Source: Endotrypanum monterogeii (taxonomy: Eukaryota; Euglenozoa; Kinetoplastea; Trypanosomatida; Trypanosomatidae). Taken from it: a stretch of DNA of 64,000 nt. The notes under the pieces were generated by a model. That model saw only the letters and a list, made by a program, of their open reading frames with translations, had not been told where the DNA came from and made no database searches. Shown here one piece after another: positions 9,501 to 18,599 of the stretch. Where the stretch lies: contig CM007327.1 in NCBI GenBank assembly GCA_000333855.2, positions 251,486 through 315,485 on the forward strand, read 5' to 3'. How positions within the stretch are numbered: position 1 is the first letter of the stretch; each line of letters begins with the position of its first letter. The translations under genes and the position numbers were made by a program.

Positions 9501-12248
9501 CCAAATCAAAAACCCTCTCCACCGCCCACGGTGAGGACTTGTTGCACCTTCTCCTCGGTGCTTTCGCGTGGAATGTGCTCCCCGGCTTCAGGGGCGAGCA
9601 GTGCCGTACAGAGCAGATCTCTGCCCCACTCGCAGCGCTCGTTGAAATCACTGAAGTCGCACGCGGGGGTAGTGGGGATCACTTCTCTCACCTGTGCCTC
9701 CACCACAGCGAGGAGTGCAACGGCTGCTGTGTGCAGTACCCCTTCCGTGAGCAAGGATGCAAGTGATGCTGTGATGCCCAAGCTCGTGGGGTCTGACCCC
9801 TGGGTGAGAGGCGGCTTATGCGAGAGATTAGAGGAGAAAGTTGTGCTCGATGACAGAAAATCCACGCCCGAGTCACTGAGCGTTGGGGATGCCCGTGAGG
9901 AGAGTGCAGAGCTGAGGCGTGTTGCGGAGTCTGTGTACCGTTGCGTTGAGGTGCTGTGCAGTCACGCCGGGCCACTTGGGGAGTTGATCGAGTTGGGGGA
10001 GGCGGATACCGAAAGCGGTGACGATGCTGTGGGGAGTTATCCTGGCGCGCGTGGCGCGCAGGGGCCTCAGATATGGAAACGCGTAGGCCAGCACTGTGCT
10101 CAAGCGCCTTTGGCAACCAACTGTCCTCTCAGGGCAAACGTTTCTCATGGTCGTTACCGGGACAGGGAAGATGTCGGTCTAAAGGCAGTCATGGCAGCTG
10201 CCCAGCAAGCGTTCGTCTGTGGTGTGACGCGCTTGATCACCGCTGGCCTAGCTATGCCCGAGTCTGACAACCGCCGCAAGCTGTTGGACATGGTGGAGCG
10301 TGCAGTTTCTTGGACCCCTGAGGGAGATGGGGAATGCTCTCCCTCAACCAGTGGCACTGGCGGGGGCGATGGCAGCGCTGTGGCGAGCGGGTCTGGCCTC
10401 TTGAGACCGATTCCCCCCTGGCTCTGTCTCTACAGCTGCTACCTTACCGACCGTGTGTGTGTCCCACTGGGGCAGCTTGAGGCGTCTTTCGCGCAGACTA
10501 CCACCGGTGCCACGGAGGCGTCGCAGCGGTCTGCGCCAAATCCGGCCACATCGAAAGAGAGCAATTTGGGTCACTCAGCAAATGCTACGCGGCGGGTAGT
10601 CCCTGGGGCGCAGTTGGTGGTGAAGAACACACATCGCCATCGCCATGGCCACCGCAGTGCGGGAAGGAAAGCTGTACAGAATGATCAGAGACATACTGGG
10701 ATCGAGGGGAAGGAGAACGCATGCGAGTACATCGTAGACTACCCGCTGCCGTCCGCCTGGTCCATCGTGAGGGCTTCTGTGCAGCTCTGTCGCACGGTAG
10801 CCGCCAAGGCAGCGACTCTGCAATATGGCCCAGCCACTGTTGATATCGAGAAGGTATCAATAAACCCGCACAGACCCACGAAAGATTTCAGCGGCTCGGC
10901 GTCGGAGTTGACCACCTTTTCCCCAACGTCGCTTCACTGCCGTCACCACCACTCTTCTGTTTCGGGTTTCAAAGATGCTACATTGGGTGCGGTGGGTGAA
11001 ACTCAGGACGACGTCCACGCTCCGCACAAGTGCGTTGCTTCTCTCATCCGTGCCACTACCAGCGTGCTGCAGCTGCTCGAGGCGGAGGAGCGACGGTGGG
11101 TCTCGCTGCAGGAACAACTGGCGTGTCTTCAGGGACACTGGCGTGACACGCAGCTCATCATCCGCGAGGAGGGTCTGCAATGGTGTCTCCTAAGACAGTT
11201 GTCGCTGGTGACCGCGGAGGAAACGATTCGAGGCACGCTGGCGGCGCATGAGGCGCATTCCTGGTCATCGATTGTGGAGGGGAGGGTTCCTGATGTCTTA
11301 ATCCGAGTGTCCACCTCAGTGGGACCCGAAGTGGACGAGATGGCTGTTACAGGGAGCCAATCTTCTTGCTTAAGCCATAGCCATTCGTCTCAGCCGAACA
11401 CACAAACCCCGCAGCCCACGCCATCTTCGGTTTCAGGCCTCAGTGAGGTCAACTTCTTGTCACTGTCACTCGAGCTGCCGCAGCTGACGGGTATGTCAAA
11501 GGAGTCCAGGGACGAGGCAAGCACCGGGGGCTCGGACGATAGTTTGGGGCTGGTGGCGCGGGGGGCATTGCGGTCGCCGACGCCGTCATTCGAGCCAACA
11601 GTTGGGGGAGGCGAACGAGGCGAGCGAGTCGTGCGGGTGCCGGCAGCGCGGTGCGGCGCTGTAGCTAGGGAGTTGGTCATGACCAACAATAGCGAAAAGG
11701 GCGGGTGCGACAGCAACGGCGGTGTGGAGAAATTCACATTCCGCATGGCGGAGCACACTTCAGTGGCCGTGGGGGCTGAGACGTCACCTCCGTCCGCTTC
11801 ACACTCAACTGCAGCGCCCAGCCGCCTTCCCGTTTCCCCGATGCCGCAGACGGTGTCTCAATGTATCCAACGAAAGCGGAAGGGTCGCTCGAATCAGTGG
11901 CGTCAGGCTTCGATAATTCAACCGCAGCCACAGTCAAATGACTGTGATAAGGCACCAGGGTTGCGTTCGCGCGCATCTCAGGACAGCACCAGAAATCCTT
12001 CACGCGACACGAGGGCTTTGACAGTGGCAGAGGCTTGCTCTTCAAAGCCATCGAAAAGGCGGGGCTCTGTTGCTGAGGTTGATGCCGTCTCCACCATGCC
12101 GGAGAAAGATGTACCCGTACTAGTGTTCCGTCAGCGCCAGCAACGTTGCTGGCCTGCTCCTGTTTACATGAATGTGGTGTTGCTTCGCCAGGCTGCTTTG
12201 TTTGTGGCTGTCTGCGCCTTTCTTCTCATGCTGCTTGTCATGTTCTGA
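6555..12248 (+). CDS. Very large tail-anchored protein of unknown function
   Basis: The frame is open upstream to a GTG at 6486, but that stretch translates a poly-A patch, so I choose the ATG at 6555 (a second ATG follows at 6573). The product is 1897 residues. Most of it is Ser/Thr/Ala/Pro-rich and probably disordered, with a proline run near residue 383. A helical segment spans about residues 1497-1570 (LLEAEERRWVSLQEQL, then CLLRQLSLVTAEE). The last 26 residues, from about 1872, are a strongly hydrophobic helix (VVLLRQAALFVAVCAFLLML) preceded by basic and aromatic residues, and the protein ends there. No signal peptide is seen. This topology predicts a C-terminally anchored membrane protein with a huge cytosolic part, perhaps a tether on ER, mitochondrion or another organelle. 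That role is inference, and no enzymatic domain is recognisable. Confidence 0.83.
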   Translation: MQSTVMQPDFFDTDYTFVQRILSVRASCTDVSRCKETCSQPCKRSTNSSQSSLQTRSDTSSSINNQGRFGVLGGDPNQGNTYRVLSTLLLPEAVDKDQVTPPQSNKLCALNSLNVHADTQRNPKDGATLSGISYVLPSVKEDLPRWTEGRNSPVSPASATSGMQRAMEKGAPPVRRQRNMSIASDITHSRSESGADLGQDAKATALRRDVVRRTLSALGFPTSAGVAAFVDRCEAAAVLSAQTSGDGGGVDRSAHTTTTISTGSIESRSENEQVPDAPPPPPVSAPRTPVGRAPHRGRAWFPDSPVATTFGTFLQLLHAAPPSPALAAALPGHETPNVASDSTTQASSTDRGQRSCITPIGSLPPVEMSTEAASLGGSTLCLPPPPLPPPPPPPPPYMETATPHSTFGAGNFTSEQDVVAHVRLALPWSIWVTERRCRTSAGAPELGDDVDLPPLPSPTVPMSTAQHRTPVGCVLPLATRHVPRNTSSSTDISSAPSCEATLVSDHLDAVLPTWAFMSSHIADATLPTVATSVPPAVSTRDSSVTFASIGSSRNRCSHSQSYSYSSGLSNSLAGGFSLPQVSTLGSQLNIEESVRREACLFPCALAEACAQGRQQRLQSTTQAAASSPVPSSLHLLRLELQVHVQHILPTVRNVAPTERQHLLSKALAGFAQTGVLPTTLLRGVLNDAALRLLASVDNAVLGRVAGEVDLVSKAESRSHKDDAPNASSNSTTVSQAGCQRVTPLSLHVETLQVETGFASASSTARHQLSSFEHPVKDSTLSEEIDSQRHTVAATTTTPTRVILTVLVHAQNNVMLFTSSEAQETPTTHGGQMPQANGEDVAGSSRREEASLLSSPAGATASMDPRAAVSLASVVIPRLFPLAFGLSHFATKLSLSSALDYNVLRTAMKPAHPGKMPRPTAGAENKEAATVAAKHSNAVTEPSEGRAPKTVKGAASSPDADAAVLPWSWQDISLDAVRDRCGLPNQKPSPPPTVRTCCTFSSVLSRGMCSPASGASSAVQSRSLPHSQRSLKSLKSHAGVVGITSLTCASTTARSATAAVCSTPSVSKDASDAVMPKLVGSDPWVRGGLCERLEEKVVLDDRKSTPESLSVGDAREESAELRRVAESVYRCVEVLCSHAGPLGELIELGEADTESGDDAVGSYPGARGAQGPQIWKRVGQHCAQAPLATNCPLRANVSHGRYRDREDVGLKAVMAAAQQAFVCGVTRLITAGLAMPESDNRRKLLDMVERAVSWTPEGDGECSPSTSGTGGGDGSAVASGSGLLRPIPPWLCLYSCYLTDRVCVPLGQLEASFAQTTTGATEASQRSAPNPATSKESNLGHSANATRRVVPGAQLVVKNTHRHRHGHRSAGRKAVQNDQRHTGIEGKENACEYIVDYPLPSAWSIVRASVQLCRTVAAKAATLQYGPATVDIEKVSINPHRPTKDFSGSASELTTFSPTSLHCRHHHSSVSGFKDATLGAVGETQDDVHAPHKCVASLIRATTSVLQLLEAEERRWVSLQEQLACLQGHWRDTQLIIREEGLQWCLLRQLSLVTAEETIRGTLAAHEAHSWSSIVEGRVPDVLIRVSTSVGPEVDEMAVTGSQSSCLSHSHSSQPNTQTPQPTPSSVSGLSEVNFLSLSLELPQLTGMSKESRDEASTGGSDDSLGLVARGALRSPTPSFEPTVGGGERGERVVRVPAARCGAVARELVMTNNSEKGGCDSNGGVEKFTFRMAEHTSVAVGAETSPPSASHSTAAPSRLPVSPMPQTVSQCIQRKRKGRSNQWRQASIIQPQPQSNDCDKAPGLRSRASQDSTRNPSRDTRALTVAEACSSKPSKRRGSVAEVDAVSTMPEKDVPVLVFRQRQQRCWPAPVYMNVVLLRQAALFVAVCAFLLMLLVMF

Positions 12249-13647
12249 AACCAACAAAAATAAGTGTTTGTGACTATTGCGATGTTGTGAATCAGCGTTC
12301 CCTGGGGCTCTGCACCGGTGGCCACTACCCCCGTATACATGTTCTCCCCCCCCCCCCCAAAGTGCATTTCATGTTGAATATTTATTTTTCGCTTACATTG
12401 CGTTTTGCTTTTCATCGGGTGCGTTTTTTTAAAAATTATTATCTCGTGATGGCAGCGCACGCTCAGGAAAGGAGGGGGCTTGTGGTGCCAAGGGGGAAGA
12501 GGCGCGGGCATTTTGTTTCATATCCTGCTGGTGAGGTGTGTTGTTTTCCTGTGTGATATTGTCATCGTTGCTTTCTTGAGTCTATAATGTATTCTCCATA
12601 TTCAATTTCTCTCTCTCTCTCTGTGTATTTGTGTGTGTGTGTGTGTGTGTTGGCCTCCCTCTTCCACTTTTTTCCCGAGAGTAGCAACAGCAATCACAGG
12701 TGAGAGTGTCCGAAAAGGGTAGACAAGTCGAGCGGAGGACTTCAGTCGTATTTCTCCATTTTTCATTTATTAATTTCATGATAACTTTCTTCTTTGTCGA
12801 GTGATCGGCGACCAGAGTGAGGGAGAAACGTGCAGTGCATCGCGTGAGACTTCACGTGTGCAATACAGTCTCCAACATGAAGCGAGACACGCTTTTCCCC
12901 TCGGGGCAGGATGGAGGAGTGGGGAAGGGGGGGGGGTAGGCGTGTGCGTGTGCGTGTGTGTGTGGAGGGATAACTGTCCAAGTAGAAGCACTTGAAGTAG
13001 TAGCTGTCCCCCCCCCTCTGAGCCGATACCGTCCTCCTCGTCCATTGTGATGAAATTCTTCCCTTCGGTTCCTCACGCGCCTTTCGACTTGTCGCACTTC
13101 GCTTTTGGATTCTTTCCCCCCTCTCCCCCCCTCTCCCCCCCCCCCACCCACACACACGCACACACGCGCACACACGCAGTCTCACCCTCCACACGTGAAC
13201 GTTGGGTCGAAGCGTAAGATTGAGCATCTTTCCCATAATCACATTTGCCTGCGAGCTCTCAAGTCCTAGATTCCGCGCTTTTTTTTTTTTGCCCCCCCCC
13301 CCCCCCTCGCCCCCTCGCAGAATTTGTAGAGACGCGAGTTGTCCCACGTGCTCCTCTCTCTCTCCTTCTCGATTTGTCTTTCTCTAACAAATATATATAT
13401 ATATATATATATTCTCAGCTGTTAGTGTGTGTCTGTGTGCGTGTGGTGGCGTGGGTGCTAGATTTCCCAGCTCGAGGAGAGGCGCAGCGACAAGGGACTC
13501 GCGGCAACATCCTCACGTCTACATCCACTGCTGCATTTCACCCTTTTTTTTTGTTCTTTGCTCCGCTCACCAGACCCAACAGTCGGCGGTGCTTTGGTAG
13601 TCAAGGGATCGGGAAGGAACGAAGGAAGGAAGGGACCAGAAGCGCCA
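12249..13647 (+). other. Spacer between large gene and Rab gene
   Basis: No gene is supported. The stretch holds a poly-C run near 12344-12358, (GT)n at about 12630-12650, several C-rich and CA-rich tracts around 13110-13180, poly-T/poly-C near 13275-13305 and (TA)n at 13390-13412. A pyrimidine tract before an AG at 13572-13573 probably marks the acceptor for the Rab mRNA. Confidence 0.7.
13540..13573 (+). promoter_or_regulatory. Candidate trans-splice acceptor for Rab gene
   Basis: A T-rich pyrimidine tract beginning near 13540 leads to CAG ending at 13573. The resulting leader before the ATG at 13648 would be 74 bases. The placement is inferred from tract and AG only. Confidence 0.5.
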
Positions 13648-14328
13648 ATGAGCCACAAGTATATCTTCAAGTACATTATCATCGGCGACATGAGCGTCGG
13701 GAAGAGTTGTCTAATGCACATCTTCACGGAGCAGCGTTACCGCAAGGATTTACCGCACACCATCGGCGTCGACTTCGGGACCACCATCGTGGACATCAAC
13801 GGCGAACTTGTTAAGCTCCAGATGTGGGACACGGCCGGGCAGGAGCGCTTCCGCTCGGTCACACGCGGCTACTACCGCGGCGCAGCCGCTGCTCTCCTTG
13901 TCTATGACATTAGCCGACGGTCTACCTATGCTCACATCGGCAGTTGGTTGACCGATGCCCGTACTAATACCGGCCCCGAGACAGTTTTCATTCTCGTAGG
14001 CAACAAGTCTGACCTGGAGGAGGAGCGAGAGGTCTCCTATGAGGAGGCGGCGCAGTTCGCAGCGGAACACAATCTACTGTTTATGGAGTGCAGCGCACTT
14101 AACGGTCACAACGTTGAGGAAGCATTCTTGTCGACAGCGCGCCGTATTCACGAAAAGTTGAAGAGCGGCGTCATGTCCGCCACAGATCCAGAGAGTGGCG
14201 TGCAACTCCACGCAGCCGCCATTCCCATTCATACCTCAAATAGTTCCGCTGCTGGGGGAGGCTCAGTGCACTTGCAGGCTGACCATCCTGATGGCACCGC
14301 CGCGGCGTCACAGTCGAGCTGCTGCTAG
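13648..14328 (+). CDS. Rab small GTPase, Rab2/4/14 subgroup
   Basis: A 226-residue protein from ATG 13648; the frame is open further upstream only from a TTG. All GTPase motifs are present: GDMSVGKS (13-20) for phosphate binding, the switch I Thr in PHTIGVDFG (36-44), WDTAGQE (60-66), NKSD (119-122) and SAL (149-151). [10 protein letters not shown] with switch [16 protein letters not shown] resembles Rab14 and Rab2. SAL with NVEEAF resembles Rab4. The protein ends in two cysteines, the usual geranylgeranylation site, after an unusually long Ser/Ala/His-rich tail of about 60 residues. Rabs of this group act in endosomal recycling or Golgi-endosome traffic. I am sure it is a Rab but not which paralogue; a tree would decide. 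No neighbour suggests a specific partner. Confidence 0.95.
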   Translation: MSHKYIFKYIIIGDMSVGKSCLMHIFTEQRYRKDLPHTIGVDFGTTIVDINGELVKLQMWDTAGQERFRSVTRGYYRGAAAALLVYDISRRSTYAHIGSWLTDARTNTGPETVFILVGNKSDLEEEREVSYEEAAQFAAEHNLLFMECSALNGHNVEEAFLSTARRIHEKLKSGVMSATDPESGVQLHAAAIPIHTSNSSAAGGGSVHLQADHPDGTAAASQSSCC

Positions 14329-14393
14329 GGAAGGGCATCTCTCCCCCCCTCTCTCTCTCTGAGGAGAACTGGAGGCTTGGGCTACGTAACCCC

Positions 14394-14434
<41 letters not shown>

Positions 14435-15198
14435 GGTGTTCGACAGCATTAGACGTTGACGGGCCAATCTTGTGAGGCAAAGGGTGAGGGGAGGGGAAAG
14501 GAGTACTGATCGCCGTGGATGGAAAAGATTAAAAAGTCTCGAGTGACAATGAAGCGCGGGTGTGTGCGTGCTTGGGTTGGTACGGTGGGGACGTGTGCCG
14601 GGGACAGGGTTGTGCTCAAGTCGGGACTCTCACCTACAGGTGAGCGAGGTTTTGCTCTTGAACAGCCCCCCCTTCGTCATGCATCCTTCTCCTCCGTGAT
14701 TCGCTTTTCTTGTCGATCCTCTGATTTTATACTTTATGCAATGTCCTCACGATTTCTTTCTCTGTTGGTCTTTTTTTTTTCCGGGAAGGAGAGTGGAGAG
14801 AGGGGGGGGGGCAGGAGGGGGATTGTGATGTATGCGCGCAGAGCCCGAGGAGGGAATGGAGGCGACCGTGGCAAGGCCTGCATGGATCGTACGCACGCAC
14901 TGTTCTTTTTTTTCCTCCTCTCTTTCCTGCTTTCTCTGGGCACGTTCTCCAGTCTGACCACACACACACACACACACGCCCGGGGAGGGGTGCAATCTGT
15001 GCACCTCCTTTTTTCTCATCTTCTGCCTTCTTTCTGTTTTTGTGTGTCGAATTTTGCGGTCGTTGTGCTACCCGAGGCAAATACAGCGAGAAGGAAGGAG
15101 GAGAGTGGTGATGTTAGTAGTCGGTGGGGATTGGGATAAAAAAGAGGGAATGACTTGAGGTGCCAATTTTGCGTGTACTCGTCATGGGTCAACTGATA

Positions 15199-15242
15199 TA
15201 TTATGTGCTATATATATATATATATATATATAGCACATAATA
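15199..15242. repeat. 44-bp perfect palindrome with TA core
   Basis: Arms TATTATGTGC and GCACATAATA flank an uninterrupted TA core, giving perfect two-fold symmetry over 44 bases. It could extrude as a cruciform in DNA or fold as a long hairpin in the Rab 3' UTR or intergenic RNA. Confidence 0.9.
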
Positions 15243-15789
15243 ATAATGTCGAGTCCTTGCCACCGACTGTTTTCTTTTCTTTTTATGTTTAGTTACTGTT
15301 ATCTAGATATAAGATGTTCTCTGCTCGCATGTCGACTTGTCACCTTTCCCATGAAAGAAGAGTGTATACATATGTGTGTGTGTGTGTGTGCACACTTCCA
15401 CTGATCGGGTCTTTCCCTTCACACACACATGCACACACACAGACACATCGTTCCTAGCTTTTCTCCAGTTGCTGTTGTGGTGTTCCTGACCTCCGAGGCG
15501 GTTGGCGGTTGTCATAGATGCATTTCATGGATGCTGAACAGTATTGCTTGAAGGACACCACACTTCCACTAATGCACTTCATCTGGCTGCTATGCGCACA
15601 TATGCATATCTAGTCAACAAAACGCCTTCACCCATGTCATCATCTTTCCTTTTTTTTTTCTGTCCATGCGGTTACTTTATTTTCTGCAGCTGTATCCCAT
15701 ATCACTTGGTTGGGCTTTACGACTAACTTACCGTCTGTGCTGCTCCTTTTCCCCTCTTCTCGAGCTTTTGTTGCGATCAAGTACACCCA

Positions 15790-15826
15790 GCTCATTCCCC
15801 CCCCCCTCATACACATCTACCCACAG
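15790..15826 (+). promoter_or_regulatory. Candidate trans-splice acceptor for the 15945 gene
   Basis: A poly-C/T tract starting near 15793 is followed by CCACAG ending at 15826, about 120 bases before the ATG. An alternative tract and AG lies at about 15740-15764. Confidence 0.4.
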
Positions 15827-15944
15827 TCGTCACGGTGATACCCTGTGAGCAAGACATTCGCTGTCGCTGGGGTTGAGAATTTGATAGTGCCTGCGATTGA
15901 CACGACAAGGCAGACATCCTTTCGTTTGCTTGCCTTCCAACGTC

Positions 15945-17321
15945 ATGCCACCGTCACACGTCCGCAAGGAAGAGGCAGAGCTTCGTCAAATCGCGAAGCA
16001 TTCTCGGCTTGCCCGCAGGGAGGCGCAGCAGCGCGAGCGCAAGCAACGCCAGCGTCTTCAGCGCACAGCTGCCAAAAATGGAGATATGGTTCCTGTTGCT
16101 GAGCCGACTTGTGTATCTGTAACGAAGAGGAAACGCGGTGCAATCATTCTCCCGGGTGAGGTGCAGGAGCTGCGTCAGAGGCTGATGGGTGACGGCACCG
16201 GCGGTGCTGTGTCTACGGAGAGCTCCGGTGACGGGAAAAAGAAAGCGGGGGCAAAAAAATCGGCCCGCTCTTCTGCAAAAAAGACAACGAGTGCCGCAGG
16301 AGCCAGCAATCACAATGCTGCTCCGTCCTCCTCCTCCTCCTCCTCCACGGTAGTTCCCACATTTCATCAGGAGGTTCACTTTAAGAAAAATATTTTTTTT
16401 GTGGATGTCGTGCTTCACCACGTGCCACACCAGAAGATCGACATCAGCGAGACGAGCGCTCAACAATTGGTGGTCGACACCTGCGGCCACACAAAAAAAT
16501 ACCGTCTTGTGCTGCCTTACCCCAAAGGCATGCAGTGCGATGCTGCGGCAGCCACGTATGAGTTCGAGAACGGTGTCTTGCATTGCCGGCTGCCCATCGT
16601 GGAAGGAACGATCCCGGCTGCTCTCGAGGCCGAGAACGACGAAGTGGTGAATAATATTCGTCAGCAAAAGGCTCTGCGCTTCCGCGTGACCCAGGACGGC
16701 GATTTGACGGTGCGAACACGCCAAGCGCTGCTGGCGTCAACCCCTGCTGCCCAGACAGCGCTGAAGGAGGCCGAGGTAAAAGCAACACAACTCCGTGGCG
16801 ATGCGAGTAGCCGTAAGAAGGCCCTTGACACCACGTTGCCCAATGAGGAGGAGCAGCCGGCCAGCTCCAAGTCTCGGAAGCGTACCCATAGCACTGGCGA
16901 GAACGGTTCCGAGGTGAAACACCAGGAGAGCACGTCTGCGCTTGCGAAGAGGGTGCCGGGTGCGTCTCCTGTGAAAGCTCCTGCGAGGGAGGACGCCAGG
17001 ACGTCCACGGTGGACATCTTTCAGGCCGAGCATGCCAAGGCGATGGAGGCTGCGAAGGCGGCTGCGGCCAAGGTTCATCTCTCCATGCGCGAGCGTCTGA
17101 AGCTTGCCAAGAAGGTGCAGGCAAGCCGCGAGGAACGTCTTCAGACGCGTTCTATCCGCAAGGAGCGCAAGGAGGACCAGAAACAGAAGTCTTTCCAGCG
17201 CGTCTTGGAGGAGCAGAAACGCCAGCTCTTGGCACGCGCGTCTGTGTTGCAGTCGTCACCGCTGAGCGTCACCCCGAGGGCCAACGCGTCTGCCAAGTCG
17301 GTACGTTTTTCTGATGCGTGA
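15945..17321 (+). CDS. Basic protein with CS/PIH1-C-like beta domain
   Basis: A 458-residue protein from ATG 15945; an in-frame TTG upstream is ignored. Residues 1-45 are very basic and helical (KHSRLARREAQQRERKQRQR), followed by a KRKR patch near residue 65 that could be a nuclear signal. A Ser/Lys/Ala-rich linker leads to a compact beta-rich domain at about residues 139-226: FFVDVVLHHVPHQKIDIS, YRLVLPYPKG, then NGVLHCRLPI. The strand pattern resembles the CS/PIH1 C-terminal fold found in HSP90 co-factors that assemble R2TP clients, snoRNPs and axonemal dynein arms. The C-terminal third is charged helix, with a likely coiled coil at about 365-440 (MRERLKLAKKVQ, KSFQRVLEEQKRQLL). Assignment to that fold is inference from pattern, and no PIH1 N-terminal domain is visible. 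Confidence 0.85.
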   Translation: MPPSHVRKEEAELRQIAKHSRLARREAQQRERKQRQRLQRTAAKNGDMVPVAEPTCVSVTKRKRGAIILPGEVQELRQRLMGDGTGGAVSTESSGDGKKKAGAKKSARSSAKKTTSAAGASNHNAAPSSSSSSSTVVPTFHQEVHFKKNIFFVDVVLHHVPHQKIDISETSAQQLVVDTCGHTKKYRLVLPYPKGMQCDAAAATYEFENGVLHCRLPIVEGTIPAALEAENDEVVNNIRQQKALRFRVTQDGDLTVRTRQALLASTPAAQTALKEAEVKATQLRGDASSRKKALDTTLPNEEEQPASSKSRKRTHSTGENGSEVKHQESTSALAKRVPGASPVKAPAREDARTSTVDIFQAEHAKAMEAAKAAAAKVHLSMRERLKLAKKVQASREERLQTRSIRKERKEDQKQKSFQRVLEEQKRQLLARASVLQSSPLSVTPRANASAKSVRFSDA

Positions 17322-17756
17322 GGGAGAGGGGCGAGGTGGAGTTGCGGACGCTGCTGCCCTGCGGTTCCATCATACTTGGACAGGGCTCGTCCAGGCGGTT
17401 CAATGTCGATGGGAGGGGACGGTCCAATTTCGCTTGCACGTTTTGATAAAAAAAAAAAGTGCTTCCCCGCTTGGGATATCCCCCGGATGGGCAGGCCGAT
17501 GGGGGGGGGAGGGAGGGGGGGAGGGAGGGCACGAGTGGGTACTGAGGAAAGCGCGGGGGTGTTGAGAGGGCATTATGTCGCCTACTCTAACTTTTCACCT
17601 TTTTGTCTACAGGGTACGCTTCCCCCCCCCTCCCCTGTTGTGCATCTCTTCCTGTTTAACTAACATCACACGTAACACACCCACACACCCCCACCCACAC
17701 CCACACCCACACATAGATATATATATATGTGCATATATATATGTACATTATATGCA

Positions 17757-17787
<31 letters not shown>

Positions 17788-18599
17788 AGGGGTGTGTGTG
17801 TGTTTAAATGCTCCGCATCGACTAAGAAAACAGGAAATAGTATTGGGAAACAGCACACAATTTGCTAGAGTGAGGCACTCCGTTAATCCTTCACATATTT
17901 CACCTCCTCAGGCGTCATCTTTGTACGTTCTTGCCCCTATCGCTGTGGGTGCGACGTCCTGAGCAGTAGGAAGGGCGTTCAGGTTGTATCACAGGAACGC
18001 ACGGAAGGGTGTCTTGTCTCATCGCCTCCTCCACGATAAGCACCCTCACACATCCGCATACGGATAATTGTGGCGGCGGAATATGCGTTGCACAACGTGC
18101 GTGTGCTCTCTTTTTCATATGCACCCGCTGCACAGTCGGGAGGGGGAGGGGAACGAGGGGGTGGATGTGGGGTCAATTCTTTCTTCACACACGTGTGTGT
18201 GTGTTCGCTTTTGCGCGTACCCACATCCGTTTGGCTGCGCTCCTTCATTTCTCTCTTCTTCTTCTTTTTATCATATGCATATGTATGTATATTGCATTCT
18301 GGTACTCTTGGCCTGACTTTTGATGAACGTTTTTCGTGTGAGCAAACGGCGGTGTATCTCCTCACGGACATCCACGCAATACGTACCTACCTGTACTTGG
18401 AGCGGTACACTACATCTCATTGTGCACCGATAGCATGTATGGTTATTGTTTGCATGAGGACGCGGCGTCAGACAAGCATCCCCCCACTTCATCTAAAAAA
18501 AAATAAATAAATAAATAAACATATATATGTATATATATATATATATATATACATACACACTAAATATACATCCACGTACTTTGAGGAACTTCAGGCCCA
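17322..18599 (+). other. Spacer with G-rich run and simple repeats
   Basis: No supported gene. It contains a G-rich purine run near 17500-17530, a short CCCACA-type block at 17679-17714, alternating TA/CA/CT/GT dinucleotide blocks at 17715-17800, (GT)n near 18190-18202 and (TA)n near 18520-18551 close to the next start codon. Confidence 0.7.
17679..17714. repeat. Short CCCACA-type hexamer block
   Basis: A few CCCACA units in the spacer, the same hexamer that forms the much longer array at 31264. It is too short to be distinctive alone. Confidence 0.75.

Larger units (their letters stand above)
14329..15944 (+). other. Spacer with perfect palindrome and simple repeats
   Basis: No supported gene in 1.6 kb. 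An open frame of about 200 codons near 14519-15139 is Cys/Phe/Ser-rich and built on T-rich and CA-rich sequence, and I treat it as chance. The spacer holds (TA)n at 14396-14429, a G-rich run near 14795-14822, (CA)n near 14960-14978, a 44-bp palindrome at 15199-15242, (GT)n near 15374-15390 and two pyrimidine-AG acceptor candidates near 15764 and 15826. Confidence 0.7.

Noticed and set aside
14519..15139. 206-codon + strand open frame after the Rab gene
   Set aside because: It passes through T-rich and (CA)n sequence, giving Phe/Leu and Thr/His runs; likely chance.
15954..16724. 256-codon minus-strand open frame
   Set aside because: Antisense shadow of the basic CS-like gene, with no independent signals.
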